A stretch of 64,000 nt of DNA from Tsuneonella suprasediminis (GTDB lineage: Bacteria; Pseudomonadota; Alphaproteobacteria; Sphingomonadales; Sphingomonadaceae). The translations under genes and the position numbers were made by a program. Of the stretch, positions 17,557-25,713 are shown piece by piece. The stretch lies in contig NZ_RAHJ01000021.1 in assembly GCF_003605755.1 (NCBI RefSeq), positions 110,662 to 174,661 on the forward strand, written 5' to 3'. Every line of letters starts with the position of its first letter. Position 1 is the first letter of the stretch. Under the pieces are notes generated by a model. It did no database searches, was not told the origin of the DNA, and saw nothing but the letters and a program-made list of their open reading frames with translations.

Positions 17557-18462
17557 ATGCGTATAGTCTTCATGGGAACGCCCGAGTTTGCGGTCCCCTC
17601 GCTCGTCGCACTGCACGAGGCGGGGCACACCATCGTGGCCGCTTACACCCAGCCACCCCGCCCTGCCGGTCGCGGCAAGAAGCTGCAGCCCAGCCCCGTG
17701 CAGCGCGAGGCGGAGAACCGCGACATTCCAGTGCGCCATCCCGTTTCGCTGAAAAACGCCGAAGCGCAGGCTGAGTTCGCTGCGCTGGAGGCTGATGTGG
17801 CGGTGGTCGCCGCCTATGGCCTCATTCTGCCGCAAGCGGTGCTCGACGCGCCGAAGTATGGTTGCCTCAACGTCCACGCCAGCTTGCTGCCGCGTTGGCG
17901 CGGGGCGGCCCCGATCCAGCGGGCGATATTGGCGGGCGACATGGTGACCGGGGTGACGATCATGCAGATGGAGGCAGGGCTCGACACCGGCCCGATGCTG
18001 GCCACTGCGCGCACTCCGACAGACGATAAGACCGCAGGCGAACTGACCGAGGAACTGGCCGAAATCGGCGCACAATTGATGGCGGGTACACTGGAAGACC
18101 TGACCGTTCTGCACCCTGTAGCGCAGGACGATGCGGAGGCCAGCTATGCCCCCAAAGTCGACAAGGCCGAAGCCAGAATCGACTGGTCGCAAGGTGCAGA
18201 AGCTATCGAACGGCAGGTGCGCGCCTTCGCCCCCTTCCCCGGCGCCTGGTTCGAACTCGATGGAGAACGCATCAAGGTGCTGAAGGCGCAAGTAATCGCC
18301 CGCGAAAGCAAGGCAGGCACAACGCTTGACGATGCGCTGACCATCGCCTGCGGATATGCCGCATTGCGCCCCACCCGCATTCAGCGTGCCGGAAAACCGG
18401 CGATGGATGTCGATGCGTTCCTGCGGGGGAAAGCCGTTCCTGCCGGGGCATCCGTGGGGTGA
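17557..18462 (+). CDS. fmt: methionyl-tRNA formyltransferase
   Basis: A 301-residue enzyme transferring formyl from 10-formyl-THF to Met-tRNA(fMet). The start [16 protein letters not shown] is typical. The catalytic formyltransferase motif is [18 protein letters not shown] (about 108) with the Asn/His/Asp triad region LNVHAS and [13 protein letters not shown]. The C-terminal tRNA-binding barrel begins near 205 ([20 protein letters not shown]). The leader has GGAGGGAGGAG and a five-codon reading frame (ATGAGAGTATGCGTATAG) that overlaps the fmt start in another frame; whether it is translated is unknown. truA follows 20 bp later. Confidence 0.95.
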   Translation: MRIVFMGTPEFAVPSLVALHEAGHTIVAAYTQPPRPAGRGKKLQPSPVQREAENRDIPVRHPVSLKNAEAQAEFAALEADVAVVAAYGLILPQAVLDAPKYGCLNVHASLLPRWRGAAPIQRAILAGDMVTGVTIMQMEAGLDTGPMLATARTPTDDKTAGELTEELAEIGAQLMAGTLEDLTVLHPVAQDDAEASYAPKVDKAEARIDWSQGAEAIERQVRAFAPFPGAWFELDGERIKVLKAQVIARESKAGTTLDDALTIACGYAALRPTRIQRAGKPAMDVDAFLRGKAVPAGASVG

Positions 18463-18482
18463 TGGGCGGAGACGATCCGCAA

Positions 18483-19235
18483 ATGACCCGCTTCGCGCTG
18501 ACGCTCGAATTCGATGGCACCCCGTTCATGGGCCTGCAACGCCAGCCCCACGGGCCGAGTGTACAGGAATCGGTCGAACGCGCGGTGCATGGTGTAACCG
18601 GCGAGCAGGCCGTGCTCTATTCCGCCGGGCGCACCGACACCGGCGTCCATGCTTACGCTATGCGGAGCCATGTCGATATCGCCAAACAGATCGACGCCTT
18701 CCGCCTGATGGAAGCGATCAACGCGCACTTGCGCCCCGATCCCATCGCAGTGATCGCCTGTGAGGAGAAGCCCGCCGACTGGCACGCCCGGTTTTCCTGT
18801 ATCGAGCGGTCGTATCAATACCGTATCGCCAACCGTCGTGCCCCGCTGACGCTGGACCGCAACCGCGCGTGGCATCTGGCCAAGCCATTGGATGCGGAGG
18901 CGATGCACCGCGCGGCGCAGGCGCTGGTGGGGCTGCACGATTTCACGACATTCCGGTCGGTTCAGTGTCAGTCGGCCAGCCCGGTCAAGACGCTGGATCG
19001 ACTGTCGGTACGGCGCGAAGACGATTACGTGATCGTAGAGACTGCCGCGCGCAGTTTCCTGCATCATCAGGTCCGCAGTATGGTGGGCTGTCTCGCACTG
19101 GTCGGCATGGGTCGCTGGCGCGAACAGCAAGTTGCCGAAGCGCTGGCGGCGCAGGATCGGCAGGCGCTGGGCCTCAATGCCCCGCCGCATGGCCTGTTTT
19201 TCGTCGCGGCGCGATACCCGGAAGATGGGGCTTAG
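18483..19235 (+). CDS. truA: tRNA pseudouridine synthase A (positions 38-40)
   Basis: A 250-residue pseudouridine synthase for the anticodon stem-loop. The catalytic Asp is in [14 protein letters not shown] (about 51). Other family blocks are [21 protein letters not shown] and [11 protein letters not shown]. An earlier in-frame ATG would add eight residues; the start given begins [12 protein letters not shown], the usual family N-terminus. It follows fmt closely on the same strand, a common pairing. It ends just before a MITE-like repeat. Confidence 0.94.
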   Translation: MTRFALTLEFDGTPFMGLQRQPHGPSVQESVERAVHGVTGEQAVLYSAGRTDTGVHAYAMRSHVDIAKQIDAFRLMEAINAHLRPDPIAVIACEEKPADWHARFSCIERSYQYRIANRRAPLTLDRNRAWHLAKPLDAEAMHRAAQALVGLHDFTTFRSVQCQSASPVKTLDRLSVRREDDYVIVETAARSFLHHQVRSMVGCLALVGMGRWREQQVAEALAAQDRQALGLNAPPHGLFFVAARYPEDGA

Positions 19236-19294
19236 GCGCGCAGTTTGCGAGGGTTGCTGGGCCTTTTGGGGGAAGCACTAATGGTGGCTTTTCT

Positions 19295-19488
19295 CACACG
19301 AAGACACGAAGGCACTAAGGGTGGTGCCAATGTAACAATCGTATTTTCTCACCACCAACGAAACAATGAAAGCGGCTGCGCCGCAGGCAATTTTTCCTTC
19401 TTAGTGTCTTCGTGTCTTCGTGTCTTCGCGTCTTCGTGTCTTCGTGTCTTCGCGTCTTCGTGTCTTCGTGTCTTCGTGTCTTCGTGTG
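19295..19488. repeat. 194-bp MITE-like element, expanded copy of the one near recR
   Basis: The left end CACACGAAGACACGAAGGCA (plus CTAAG) is a 25-base terminal repeat. The interior shares GGTGCCAATGTAACA, a CACCAC-type core and AATGAAAGCGGCTGCGCCG with the def-recR element, in the opposite orientation. The right end begins CTTAGTGTC but is lengthened by an 8-bp tandem array before closing with GTGTG. It occupies the truA-ZIP gap, and the two genes converge on it. Confidence 0.88.
19405..19484. repeat. 8-bp tandem repeat, ten units
   Basis: Ten consecutive TGTCTTCG units; units four and seven read CGTCTTCG. They lie inside the right terminal repeat of the MITE-like element. The period is not a multiple of three, so the array carries stop-free sequence in several frames without coding meaning. 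This is a candidate variable-number tandem repeat. Confidence 0.95.
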
Positions 19489-19506
19489 AAACCTACAACA
19501 CCACCA

Positions 19507-20187
19507 TCAATGTGCCAGTTGCACTACACCCGCCATCAGCCCGATCCCGAGCAAGCTGGCCAGCCCGGCCCCACGCCCCGCCCCGGCAACACGGCTGTGT
19601 GGGAGAAGTTCGGATGCGCCGATATAGAGAAATCCCCCCGCAAACAGAGCCAGCAGCAAAGCAATCTGGTGGGGATCGATCGTAACCGCCTGCCCTAACG
19701 CGACCCCGGCCAGCGGCGCTATCGCATTGGCGAGCAGCCAGCGGCGCGTAACGGCGGGCGATGCTGTCAGGCGCGACAGGCCGACCATGTTCGCGCCATC
19801 GGCCATATCGTGTGCCAGCACCGCCACGGCGACCAGCCAGCCGGTTTCGGCCGAAATCTGGAAAGCCAGCCCGATGCCCAGCCCATCCATCATACTGTGT
19901 ACGATCAGGCTGGCCCGTCCGGTATGGCCACCGAATGGCAGACGATGGACGATCAGGTACAGTGCCATCCCCGCGACAAGCGCGAGGAAAATTGTCTCCT
20001 GATGCAGCCCGCCGCGATGCTCCAACGCCTCAGGCAATAGATCGAGCAGGGCAAGGCCGATGACCATGCCCCCGGTCAGCCCGAACAACAGATCGCGCCG
20101 TCGGCCGAACCGCATGGCAAGGATGCCACCCAGCCAGGTGGACAGGCTGGCGGCAAGCCCCAGCGCATAAGGGAGCCAGAGGTTCAT
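19507..20187 (-). CDS. ZIP-family divalent metal transporter
   Basis: A 226-residue inner-membrane protein with about seven or eight helices (LPYALGLAASLSTWLGGIL, LLFGLTGGMVIGLALLDLL, TIFLALVAGMALYLIV and more). Two helices carry the metal-site patterns HSMMDGLGIG (about 114) and HDMADGANM (about 145), positions equal to HNxPEG and HExxxE in ZupT-like ZIPs, though here acidic/Met residues replace some of the usual ones. The His-rich cytoplasmic loop is short. The start MNLWLPYA was chosen over a longer frame that lacks membrane character. A Fur-family-like palindrome lies 69-87 bp upstream, so metal control is likely. Zn, Mn or Fe cannot be distinguished. Confidence 0.8.
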   Translation of the reverse strand: MNLWLPYALGLAASLSTWLGGILAMRFGRRRDLLFGLTGGMVIGLALLDLLPEALEHRGGLHQETIFLALVAGMALYLIVHRLPFGGHTGRASLIVHSMMDGLGIGLAFQISAETGWLVAVAVLAHDMADGANMVGLSRLTASPAVTRRWLLANAIAPLAGVALGQAVTIDPHQIALLLALFAGGFLYIGASELLPHSRVAGAGRGAGLASLLGIGLMAGVVQLAH

Positions 20188-20255
20188 GAACGGAGCCGTT
20201 TCGATAATTTGTGAGACACGGCCTGTGTGAGTGCGAGATATGTCATCGCCTCGCA

Positions 20256-20274
20256 AATGATATAATGTATCATT
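20256..20274. promoter_or_regulatory. 19-bp palindrome, probable Fur-family (Zur/Mur-like) operator
   Basis: AATGATA-TAATG-TATCATT has perfect 7-bp arms, is AT-rich in a GC-rich genome, and lies upstream of the ZIP transporter start. Length and centre resemble Zur/Fur operators. Which regulator binds is inferred from the transporter only. Confidence 0.6.
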
Positions 20275-20350
20275 GATTTCAAGGGGAGTGATCGGGGATA
20301 ATTTTCGACTTTGCAGAAATCGGGGTGGGCCCGACCGCCCTTGCCCCCAT

Positions 20351-20462
20351 CATTGCAAGGGCGTGGCGACGCGACAATCCATAGCGCGCGCCCTCCCGCC
20401 ACGACTGTTGCGTTGGGCCCCACCCTCACGCCATGGATTGCTTCACTGCGTTCGCAATGACG
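20351..20462. repeat. REP/MITE-like element with imperfect inverted ends (copy A)
   Basis: It opens CATTGCAAGGGCGTGGCGAC...CAATCCAT and closes CCATGGATTGCTTCACTGCG TTCGCAATGACG, the ends being imperfect inverted copies. It belongs to the widely seen 'CATTGCGAGGAGCG..GCAATCCATG' repeat type. No gene is present. Confidence 0.8.
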
Positions 20463-20525
20463 AACAGGTAGGTAGGCACCGAAACGAGACAGACAGTATC
20501 ACCGCTTCGCCCGCCACCACATCCT

Positions 20526-20643
20526 CGTCATTGCGAGGAGCGCAGCGACGCGGCAATCCATGGGGCGCACCTCGCCCAAGCTACAATCGCTGCGATGAGC
20601 GCCATCCTTGCTTCACGGATTGCCCCCTCCGTTCGCAATAGCG
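20526..20643. repeat. REP/MITE-like element (copy B)
   Basis: It opens CGTCATTGCGAGGAGCGCAG, continues CGACGCGGCAATCCATGG, and closes GGATTGCCCCCTCCGTTCGC AATAGCG. It is the same family as copy A, and its interior ACCTCGCCCA...CGATGAGCG is shared with the array near 38.6 kb. Confidence 0.8.
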
Positions 20644-20850
20644 AACAGATAGGTGAGCACCGCAAGCTGACCATCAGCTCAGGGACCGGAGTGACGGGAA
20701 GGGGGTGACGGAAAATGGGGATGCGCGCCGCGTATTCGCTCTGTCCTACACGGACAGTTATCGGCAATCTGGCCGCCATGACCAACGCACAGACACCCGC
20801 CAATCCATACACCTCTTGCCCCAAACCCACGCGCGGATTGGCGGAATTCT

Positions 20851-20953
20851 CGAAGTCCACACTGCGTTTCGGAGAAATGGTCGCAAACCTTTGTGTTTGC
20901 GTCGTAATTTGCGGAACGTCACACTTTTCAAAACTCAAAGGAGCGGTCCATGT
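20851..20953. repeat. 103-nt dispersed element with central hairpin, copy 1
   Basis: Its ends CGAAGTCCAC and GAGCGGTCCATGT are identical to those of copy 2 near 39 kb, and the two copies align without gaps at about 73% identity (75/103 by eye). The centre folds as GTCGCAAAC / GTTTGCGTC with one mismatch and a 6-nt loop. On the minus strand a 34-codon stop-free stretch runs through it, as in copy 2. It ends 103 bp before the quinone-reductase-like gene. The 870-bp gap around it (20188-21056) otherwise holds the operator and two REP-like elements, and I see no gene there. Confidence 0.7.
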
Positions 20954-21056
20954 GTGCGCTCCATATCAGCGCATCACAGCGACCCGCCCGCCCTAGCTTT
21001 CCGCGGCACTCCCGCCTAGCACGGGTTTCAATACGCTACTCAAGAGGAGAGATTCG

Positions 21057-22169
21057 ATGGCCACCACTGGCAAACAGCTATTCACCACCCTCGATGCCGA
21101 TGGCACGTTGACGGTGGAAGTCGCGGAAGTCAGCTTCCCCGATCCGACCGGCAATCAGGTGCTGGTGAAAATGGAGGCCGCACCGATCAACCCCAGCGAT
21201 CTGGCGCTGCTGTTCGGGCCGGCCGATATCGCCAATGCCGAATGCAGCCCTGGCAAGCTGATCGCCAAGATGCCCGAACCGTTCCTGTCGGGCGCGAAGG
21301 GCCGCCACGGCCAGCGTCTTCCCGTGGGCAACGAAGGGGCCGGCACTGTGGTCGCGGCAGGCGACAGCGAAATGGCGCAAGCACTGGTCGGCCAGCGGGT
21401 CGCCTGCGTTCCGGGGACCGCTTACGCGCAATATGCCATCGCCGACGCCAACCTGTGCCTGCCTCTGGGCGACGTTTCGGCGGAGGATGGCGCAAGCGCC
21501 TTCGTCAACCCAATGACATCGCTCGCCTTCGTCGAATGCGCCAAGCGCGATGGGCAGAAGGCGATCATTCACGCCGCCGCGGCATCGAACCTTGGCCAGA
21601 TGCTCAACCGCATCTGTCAGGAAGACGGGATCGACCTGGTCAACATCGTCCGCAAGCAGGAGCAGGTCGATCTGCTCAAATCGCAAGGTGCGAAATGGGT
21701 GGTCAACTCATCCGACGGTGACTTCATGAAGCAACTGTGCGCGGCAATCGACGCGACCGATGCGTTCTATGGCTTCGATCCCATCGGCGGCGGGACCACG
21801 ACCGATGCCTGTTTCAAGGCGATGGAGCGGGTCGCGGTGTCGAAGATGAGCGAATACAACCGCTATGGTTCCAACCAGCAGAAGCAGATGTTCATCTATG
21901 GCCGTCTCGACCTCGGCCCGACGATCCTGACGCCATCCTATGGGTTCGGCTGGACGCTGTCGGGCTGGCTGCTGACTCCGTTCCTCGCCACGGCGGGGAT
22001 GGAAACGGTGATGCGGATGCGGAAACGTGTGCTCGACTACCTCACCACCACCTTTGCCAGCAATTACAAGGCGAAAGTGACGCTGGAAGAGATGTTGCAG
22101 AAAGACGCGGCGGTCGAATACCACGCGATGAAGACGGGCGAGAAATACCTCATCACCCCGTGGGGATAA
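21057..22169 (+). CDS. zinc-type alcohol dehydrogenase/quinone reductase family protein (MDR superfamily)
   Basis: A 370-residue medium-chain dehydrogenase/reductase. The GroES-like N-domain has VKMEAAPINPSDLALLFG (about 38) and GNEGAGTVVAAG (about 95). The nucleotide-binding domain has AFVNPMTSLAFVECA and KAIIHAAAASNLGQML, a GxxxxG-like turn. The structural-zinc cysteines of zinc ADHs are absent, so it is closer to the quinone oxidoreductase/trans-enoyl reductase branch. GAGGAGAG stands before the ATG. An unusually long middle/C-terminal part (PSYGFGWTLSGWLLTPFLAT) is hydrophobic. The substrate is unknown, and it appears monocistronic. Confidence 0.82.
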   Translation: MATTGKQLFTTLDADGTLTVEVAEVSFPDPTGNQVLVKMEAAPINPSDLALLFGPADIANAECSPGKLIAKMPEPFLSGAKGRHGQRLPVGNEGAGTVVAAGDSEMAQALVGQRVACVPGTAYAQYAIADANLCLPLGDVSAEDGASAFVNPMTSLAFVECAKRDGQKAIIHAAAASNLGQMLNRICQEDGIDLVNIVRKQEQVDLLKSQGAKWVVNSSDGDFMKQLCAAIDATDAFYGFDPIGGGTTTDACFKAMERVAVSKMSEYNRYGSNQQKQMFIYGRLDLGPTILTPSYGFGWTLSGWLLTPFLATAGMETVMRMRKRVLDYLTTTFASNYKAKVTLEEMLQKDAAVEYHAMKTGEKYLITPWG

Positions 22170-22187
22170 TCGCCTGCGCGGCGGCGA

Positions 22188-23168
22188 TCAGCGCCGGTCG
22201 AATTCGGCCTGCATCGCCGCCCGGACACTCACCCCGCTGGCCAGCATCAGCTGGAGCAGGATGCGCGCCTTGGGCGGATTGAGTGCGCGGGCCGCGAGAA
22301 AGCCGTTGGCGTCGTCCTCCGGCTCGCGGTCGACCAGCCCTTCGTCGATCCGGCTGGCGCGCACCACGGCCACACCGCGGACCGCCAGTTCGCGCAGGAC
22401 TTGCCGCACCGGTTCGGGCATATTGCCCTCCCCCACCCCGGCCACGACCACGCCGCGCGTATCCGGGCCGGTCAGGCGCGTGACATAGTCCGGCTCGATC
22501 CCGGCCCAGATCGGCAGGACCGGCACCTCTGGCCATTGGTCCGGCCATACGAATCGCGCCGCCTCGCCCATGCGCCAGGGCGCGCCGAACCAGTCGAGCG
22601 CGGATGGCGTGACCAGCCCGATCGATTCGCGGGGAAAACCGCGAAATGCATCGGTCCCACGGGTCCGCACCTTACGCACATCGCGCGCAGCAAACACCCG
22701 GTCGCCCATCACCACCAGCACCCCGCGCCCGGCCGCGCCAGGATCACTCGCCACACGCACGGCATTGGCGAGATTGCGCAACCCGTCAGAGCCGACAGCA
22801 TCGGCAGGCCGCATCGCACCGACCATCACCACCGGCTTGGCCGTGGGCAATGTCAGATCGAGCAGCAGCGCAGTCTCCTCCACCGTGTCGGTGCCATGCG
22901 TGATGATGACGCCATCGACCGCCGGGTCCGCCACCGCCGCCACGGTCGCGGCATGGAGCGGCGACCACACCGCAGGGCCGATGTCTTCGGAACCGATATT
23001 GGCGATCTGCACACCCGACAGCGTCACGGCCATGCCCAGCGATTCTGCCTCGGACAGCAGATCGTCGATCCCGATCTGGCCGGGGCGGTAGTCGTGCCGG
23101 GTGGCCGAACCCGCCTTTCCAGCGATAGTTCCGCCGGTCGCCAGTACCCTGATACACGGATTTTTCAT
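22188..23168 (-). CDS. asparaginase
   Basis: A 326-residue L-asparaginase-family enzyme. The first catalytic threonine is in VLATGGTIAGKAG (about 12), and the second block IITHGTDTVEETALLLDL (about 85) has the Thr-Asp pair. Then come VVMVGAMRPADAVGSDG and GVVVAGVGEGNMP. No clear signal peptide precedes the catalytic motif, so the enzyme is probably cytoplasmic. The start MKNPCIRVLATGG was chosen; a frame running further upstream crosses the tRNA gene and is not coding. It converges with the quinone-reductase-like gene. Confidence 0.9.
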   Translation of the reverse strand: MKNPCIRVLATGGTIAGKAGSATRHDYRPGQIGIDDLLSEAESLGMAVTLSGVQIANIGSEDIGPAVWSPLHAATVAAVADPAVDGVIITHGTDTVEETALLLDLTLPTAKPVVMVGAMRPADAVGSDGLRNLANAVRVASDPGAAGRGVLVVMGDRVFAARDVRKVRTRGTDAFRGFPRESIGLVTPSALDWFGAPWRMGEAARFVWPDQWPEVPVLPIWAGIEPDYVTRLTGPDTRGVVVAGVGEGNMPEPVRQVLRELAVRGVAVVRASRIDEGLVDREPEDDANGFLAARALNPPKARILLQLMLASGVSVRAAMQAEFDRR

Positions 23169-23230
23169 GGATCGGCGGTTAGCCCGATTGACCTCTGCCG
23201 CCAAGCGGCTAGAAGCGCGCAACCCGGATG

Positions 23231-23306
23231 GGGCGGTTAGCTCAGTTGGTAGAGCATCTCGTTTACACCGAGAGGGTCGGCGGTTCGAGCCCGTCACCGC
23301 CCACCA
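23231..23306 (+). tRNA. tRNA-Val (anticodon UAC)
   Basis: 76 nt with CCA encoded. The acceptor stem GGGCGGT/ACCGCCC, D-arm GCTC..GAGC, anticodon stem TCTCG/CGAGA around TTTACAC (anticodon TAC) and T-arm with TTCGAGC all form. It lies between the asparaginase gene (divergent) and the TlpA-like gene. Confidence 0.97.
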
Positions 23307-23416
23307 TTTCCGATTCGCAGCGAAAGCAGCGAGCTGCCGACAGCAGCCGAATCGCTCGCTCATTCAACACGATCAATAACGGCTCTCGCCCCGCTGGGCC
23401 TGCCGATGGCAGATTA

Positions 23417-24013
23417 TCAGGTGGCCGGTTCGACCGCTTCGTCCACCAATGCATGCGCTTCGGGGCTCGACCAGTCATAGCCGCCCACGACACGGGCGAT
23501 TTCCGTACCCGTCGAATCGTACAGCACCGTGGTGGGCAGAACTCCGCCGCCGAACTTGGTAGACAGTTCGGTTTCGGTGTCCAGCCAAGGCTGAAGATGT
23601 TTGAACTTCTCCTTCGCAAAGAAGGGTTTGACGACTTCCGCACCCTGCAAATCCTGGCTCACCGTAATCACCCTTAGTTTGCCCTCGTACTCGCCCGCCA
23701 GATCGTCGAGCATTGGCATTTCAGTGACGCACGGCGCGCACCATGTCGCCCACAGGTTTATCAGAACTGGCTGGCCCGACAGTGCGCCGGTGTTGAGTTG
23801 CTTGCCCGCCGGATCGATCAGGTTCACCGCAGGCAGCAGTTCGCCTGCACGGGTACGGTCGATCTTGCCGGTGAGCGGCGCGGCCTCACTCTTTGCGGGC
23901 TGTTCTTGCGGCTGAGCCGGTTCCTCCTTACTGCACGCGCCAAGCAGCGCAGTGGAAAGAAGCAGAGTGAACGACAGTTTCGACAACGGAAGTGACAACG
24001 GGGCAAACTCCAT
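23417..24013 (-). CDS. TlpA-family thiol:disulfide lipoprotein
   Basis: A 198-residue thioredoxin-fold protein. The N-terminal signal has lipobox LLGAC (about residue 24-28), so it should be anchored in the envelope. A Pro/Gln/Glu linker follows, then the thioredoxin core with the redox motif WATWCAPC (about 92) and the cis-proline region [11 protein letters not shown]. Such proteins reduce or guard cysteines in cytochrome maturation or the envelope. The ATG used overlaps the divergent argH ATG inside CATG. Shorter non-ATG starts (for example a TTG at [10 protein letters not shown]) would still give a signal peptide, so the start is uncertain. Confidence 0.85.
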   Translation of the reverse strand: MEFAPLSLPLSKLSFTLLLSTALLGACSKEEPAQPQEQPAKSEAAPLTGKIDRTRAGELLPAVNLIDPAGKQLNTGALSGQPVLINLWATWCAPCVTEMPMLDDLAGEYEGKLRVITVSQDLQGAEVVKPFFAKEKFKHLQPWLDTETELSTKFGGGVLPTTVLYDSTGTEIARVVGGYDWSSPEAHALVDEAVEPAT

Positions 24014-25388
24014 GTGGGGCGGGCGCTTCGCAGAAGGGCCTAGCGCGATCATGCGCGAAATCAACGCTTCGATCCCATTCGACAAGGCGTTGTGGCAACA
24101 GGACATCGCCGCCAGCAAGGCGCATGTTGCCATGCTGGCGGCGCAAGGCATCGTCTCTGCCACAGACGCAGAAACGATCGCCGGCGGGCTGGATCGTGTC
24201 GCGCAGGAATATGCCGACAACGGCGTTCCAGAAGACTGGGATCTCGAAGACATCCACATGACCACCGAAAGCCGACTTGCCGAACTGATCGGCCCGGCAG
24301 CCGGGCGACTGCACACCGCGCGCAGCCGCAACGATCAGGTGGCAACCGATTTCCGCCTGTGGGTGCGGCAGGCCATCGATCAGGCCGAAGCCGGACTGGT
24401 CGCGCTGCAACGCGCGCTGGTGACACGGGCGGAGGAACATGCCGCGTCGATCATGCCGGGATTCACCCACCTGCAAACCGCTCAGCCGGTGACACTGGGC
24501 CATCATCTGATGGCCTATTACGAGATGATCCGGCGTGATCGCAGCCGGTTTGCCGATGCACGGGTGCGGATGAACGAGTGCCCGCTCGGCTCCGCCGCAT
24601 TGGCGGGCACCGGCTTCCCCATCGACCGCGAGGCCACCGCCAAAGCGCTCGGCTTCGACCGCCCCACCGGCAACAGCCTCGATGCCGTGTCAGACCGAGA
24701 CTTTGCGCTCGATTACCTGCAGGCCGCGGCGCAGACATCGCTCCACCTCAGCCGTCTGGCGGAAGAGATGATCCTGTGGGCCAGCCAGCCATTCGGCTTC
24801 GTGAAGATGCCCGATACGCTGAGCACTGGCAGCAGCATCATGCCGCAGAAGAAAAACCCCGATGCAGCGGAACTTGTACGTGGGCATTCAGGCCGGATCG
24901 TCGGTTGCCTGACCGCGCTGACGGTGACGATGAAAGGGCTTCCGCTGGCCTATTCGAAAGACATGCAGGACGATAAGCCGCCTGTATTCGAAGCCGCCGG
25001 ATTGCTGGCACTGTCGATTGCGGCAATGACCGGCATGGTGGCCGACAGCACATTCGTGACCGCGCGTATGCGGCAGGCGGCTGAACTGGGCTATGCCACG
25101 GCAACCGATCTGGCTGACTGGCTGGTGCGGCAGGCAGATATCCCCTTCCGCGAGGCGCACCACATCACCGGTGCCGCGGTCAAGCTGGCGGAAAGCAAGG
25201 GTGTGGCATTGGAAGCGCTGACGATGGAAGAGCTTCAGGCAATCGACAGCCGCATCGACGAACGGGTATATGCCGCCCTCTCGGTCGAGAGCTCGGTCGC
25301 CGCACGCGCCAGCTATGGCGGGACAGCGCCCGAACAGGTACAACGGCAGGTATCCGCTGCTCGCAAGCTGCTGGGGATGGAGGGGTAA
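24012..25388 (+). CDS. argH: argininosuccinate lyase
   Basis: The last enzyme of arginine synthesis, cleaving argininosuccinate to arginine and fumarate. 458 residues from the ATG at [11 protein letters not shown], the conserved family N-terminus. The signature [15 protein letters not shown] (about 279) carries the mobile catalytic loop, with [16 protein letters not shown] (about 103) and [14 protein letters not shown]. Relatives often have a short non-conserved N-terminal tail, and GTG codons 45-60 bp upstream could provide one; they would lie inside the divergent TlpA-like gene. The stop overlaps the lptM start (TAATG). The order argH-lptM-lysA is widely conserved in proteobacteria. Confidence 0.94.
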   Translation: MWGGRFAEGPSAIMREINASIPFDKALWQQDIAASKAHVAMLAAQGIVSATDAETIAGGLDRVAQEYADNGVPEDWDLEDIHMTTESRLAELIGPAAGRLHTARSRNDQVATDFRLWVRQAIDQAEAGLVALQRALVTRAEEHAASIMPGFTHLQTAQPVTLGHHLMAYYEMIRRDRSRFADARVRMNECPLGSAALAGTGFPIDREATAKALGFDRPTGNSLDAVSDRDFALDYLQAAAQTSLHLSRLAEEMILWASQPFGFVKMPDTLSTGSSIMPQKKNPDAAELVRGHSGRIVGCLTALTVTMKGLPLAYSKDMQDDKPPVFEAAGLLALSIAAMTGMVADSTFVTARMRQAAELGYATATDLADWLVRQADIPFREAHHITGAAVKLAESKGVALEALTMEELQAIDSRIDERVYAALSVESSVAARASYGGTAPEQVQRQVSAARKLLGMEG

Positions 25389-25633
25389 TGCGTAAACTCG
25401 CCACTATTTCCGCGCTCGCCGCGCTGGCCCTGTTTTCTGGATGCGGCCAGAAAACCGCGTTGAAGCCGCTGGCGAAGCAGACTTTGCCTCCCGCCCCATA
25501 TGGCGCCAAATCGCAACCCGATGCCGATCAGTTGCTGACACCCGATGCTCAGGCCGCGCCCAAGCGTTCGGTCGAACTGCGCGAGCGGAGTGAGGAGCGG
25601 CAGGATGATCCCTTCGATCTGCCGCCACAATGA
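25388..25633 (+). CDS. lptM: small LptM/YifL-like lipoprotein
   Basis: An 81-residue lipoprotein with signal peptide ALAALALFSGCGQKTAL, Cys about residue 19. The Cys-Gly-x-K-x-x-L start of the mature part and the position between argH and lysA match the LptM (YifL) family. LptM helps oxidative assembly of the LptD LPS translocon in enterobacteria. The rest is a low-complexity Pro/Ala/Arg tail. Assignment rests on the mature N-terminus and gene order. It overlaps argH by one base. Confidence 0.8.
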   Translation: MRKLATISALAALALFSGCGQKTALKPLAKQTLPPAPYGAKSQPDADQLLTPDAQAAPKRSVELRERSEERQDDPFDLPPQ

Positions 25634-25713
25634 TCGGAAATAACCGGCGCTAAGCCGTAAGATAGTACGACTTGATAGACAGTCGGTGCTTTGCGAGGCA
25701 AAGGCGCTGATCG

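Noticed and set aside
19245-19698. Open frames with SCLRVFAS-type repeats
   Set aside because: They translate the 8-bp tandem array in several frames and have no gene-like context.
20188-21056. A CRISPR array or integron in the repeat-rich gap
   Set aside because: Repeats are few, of unequal spacing, inverted in part, and lack direct repeat-spacer order; no cas or integrase gene is present.
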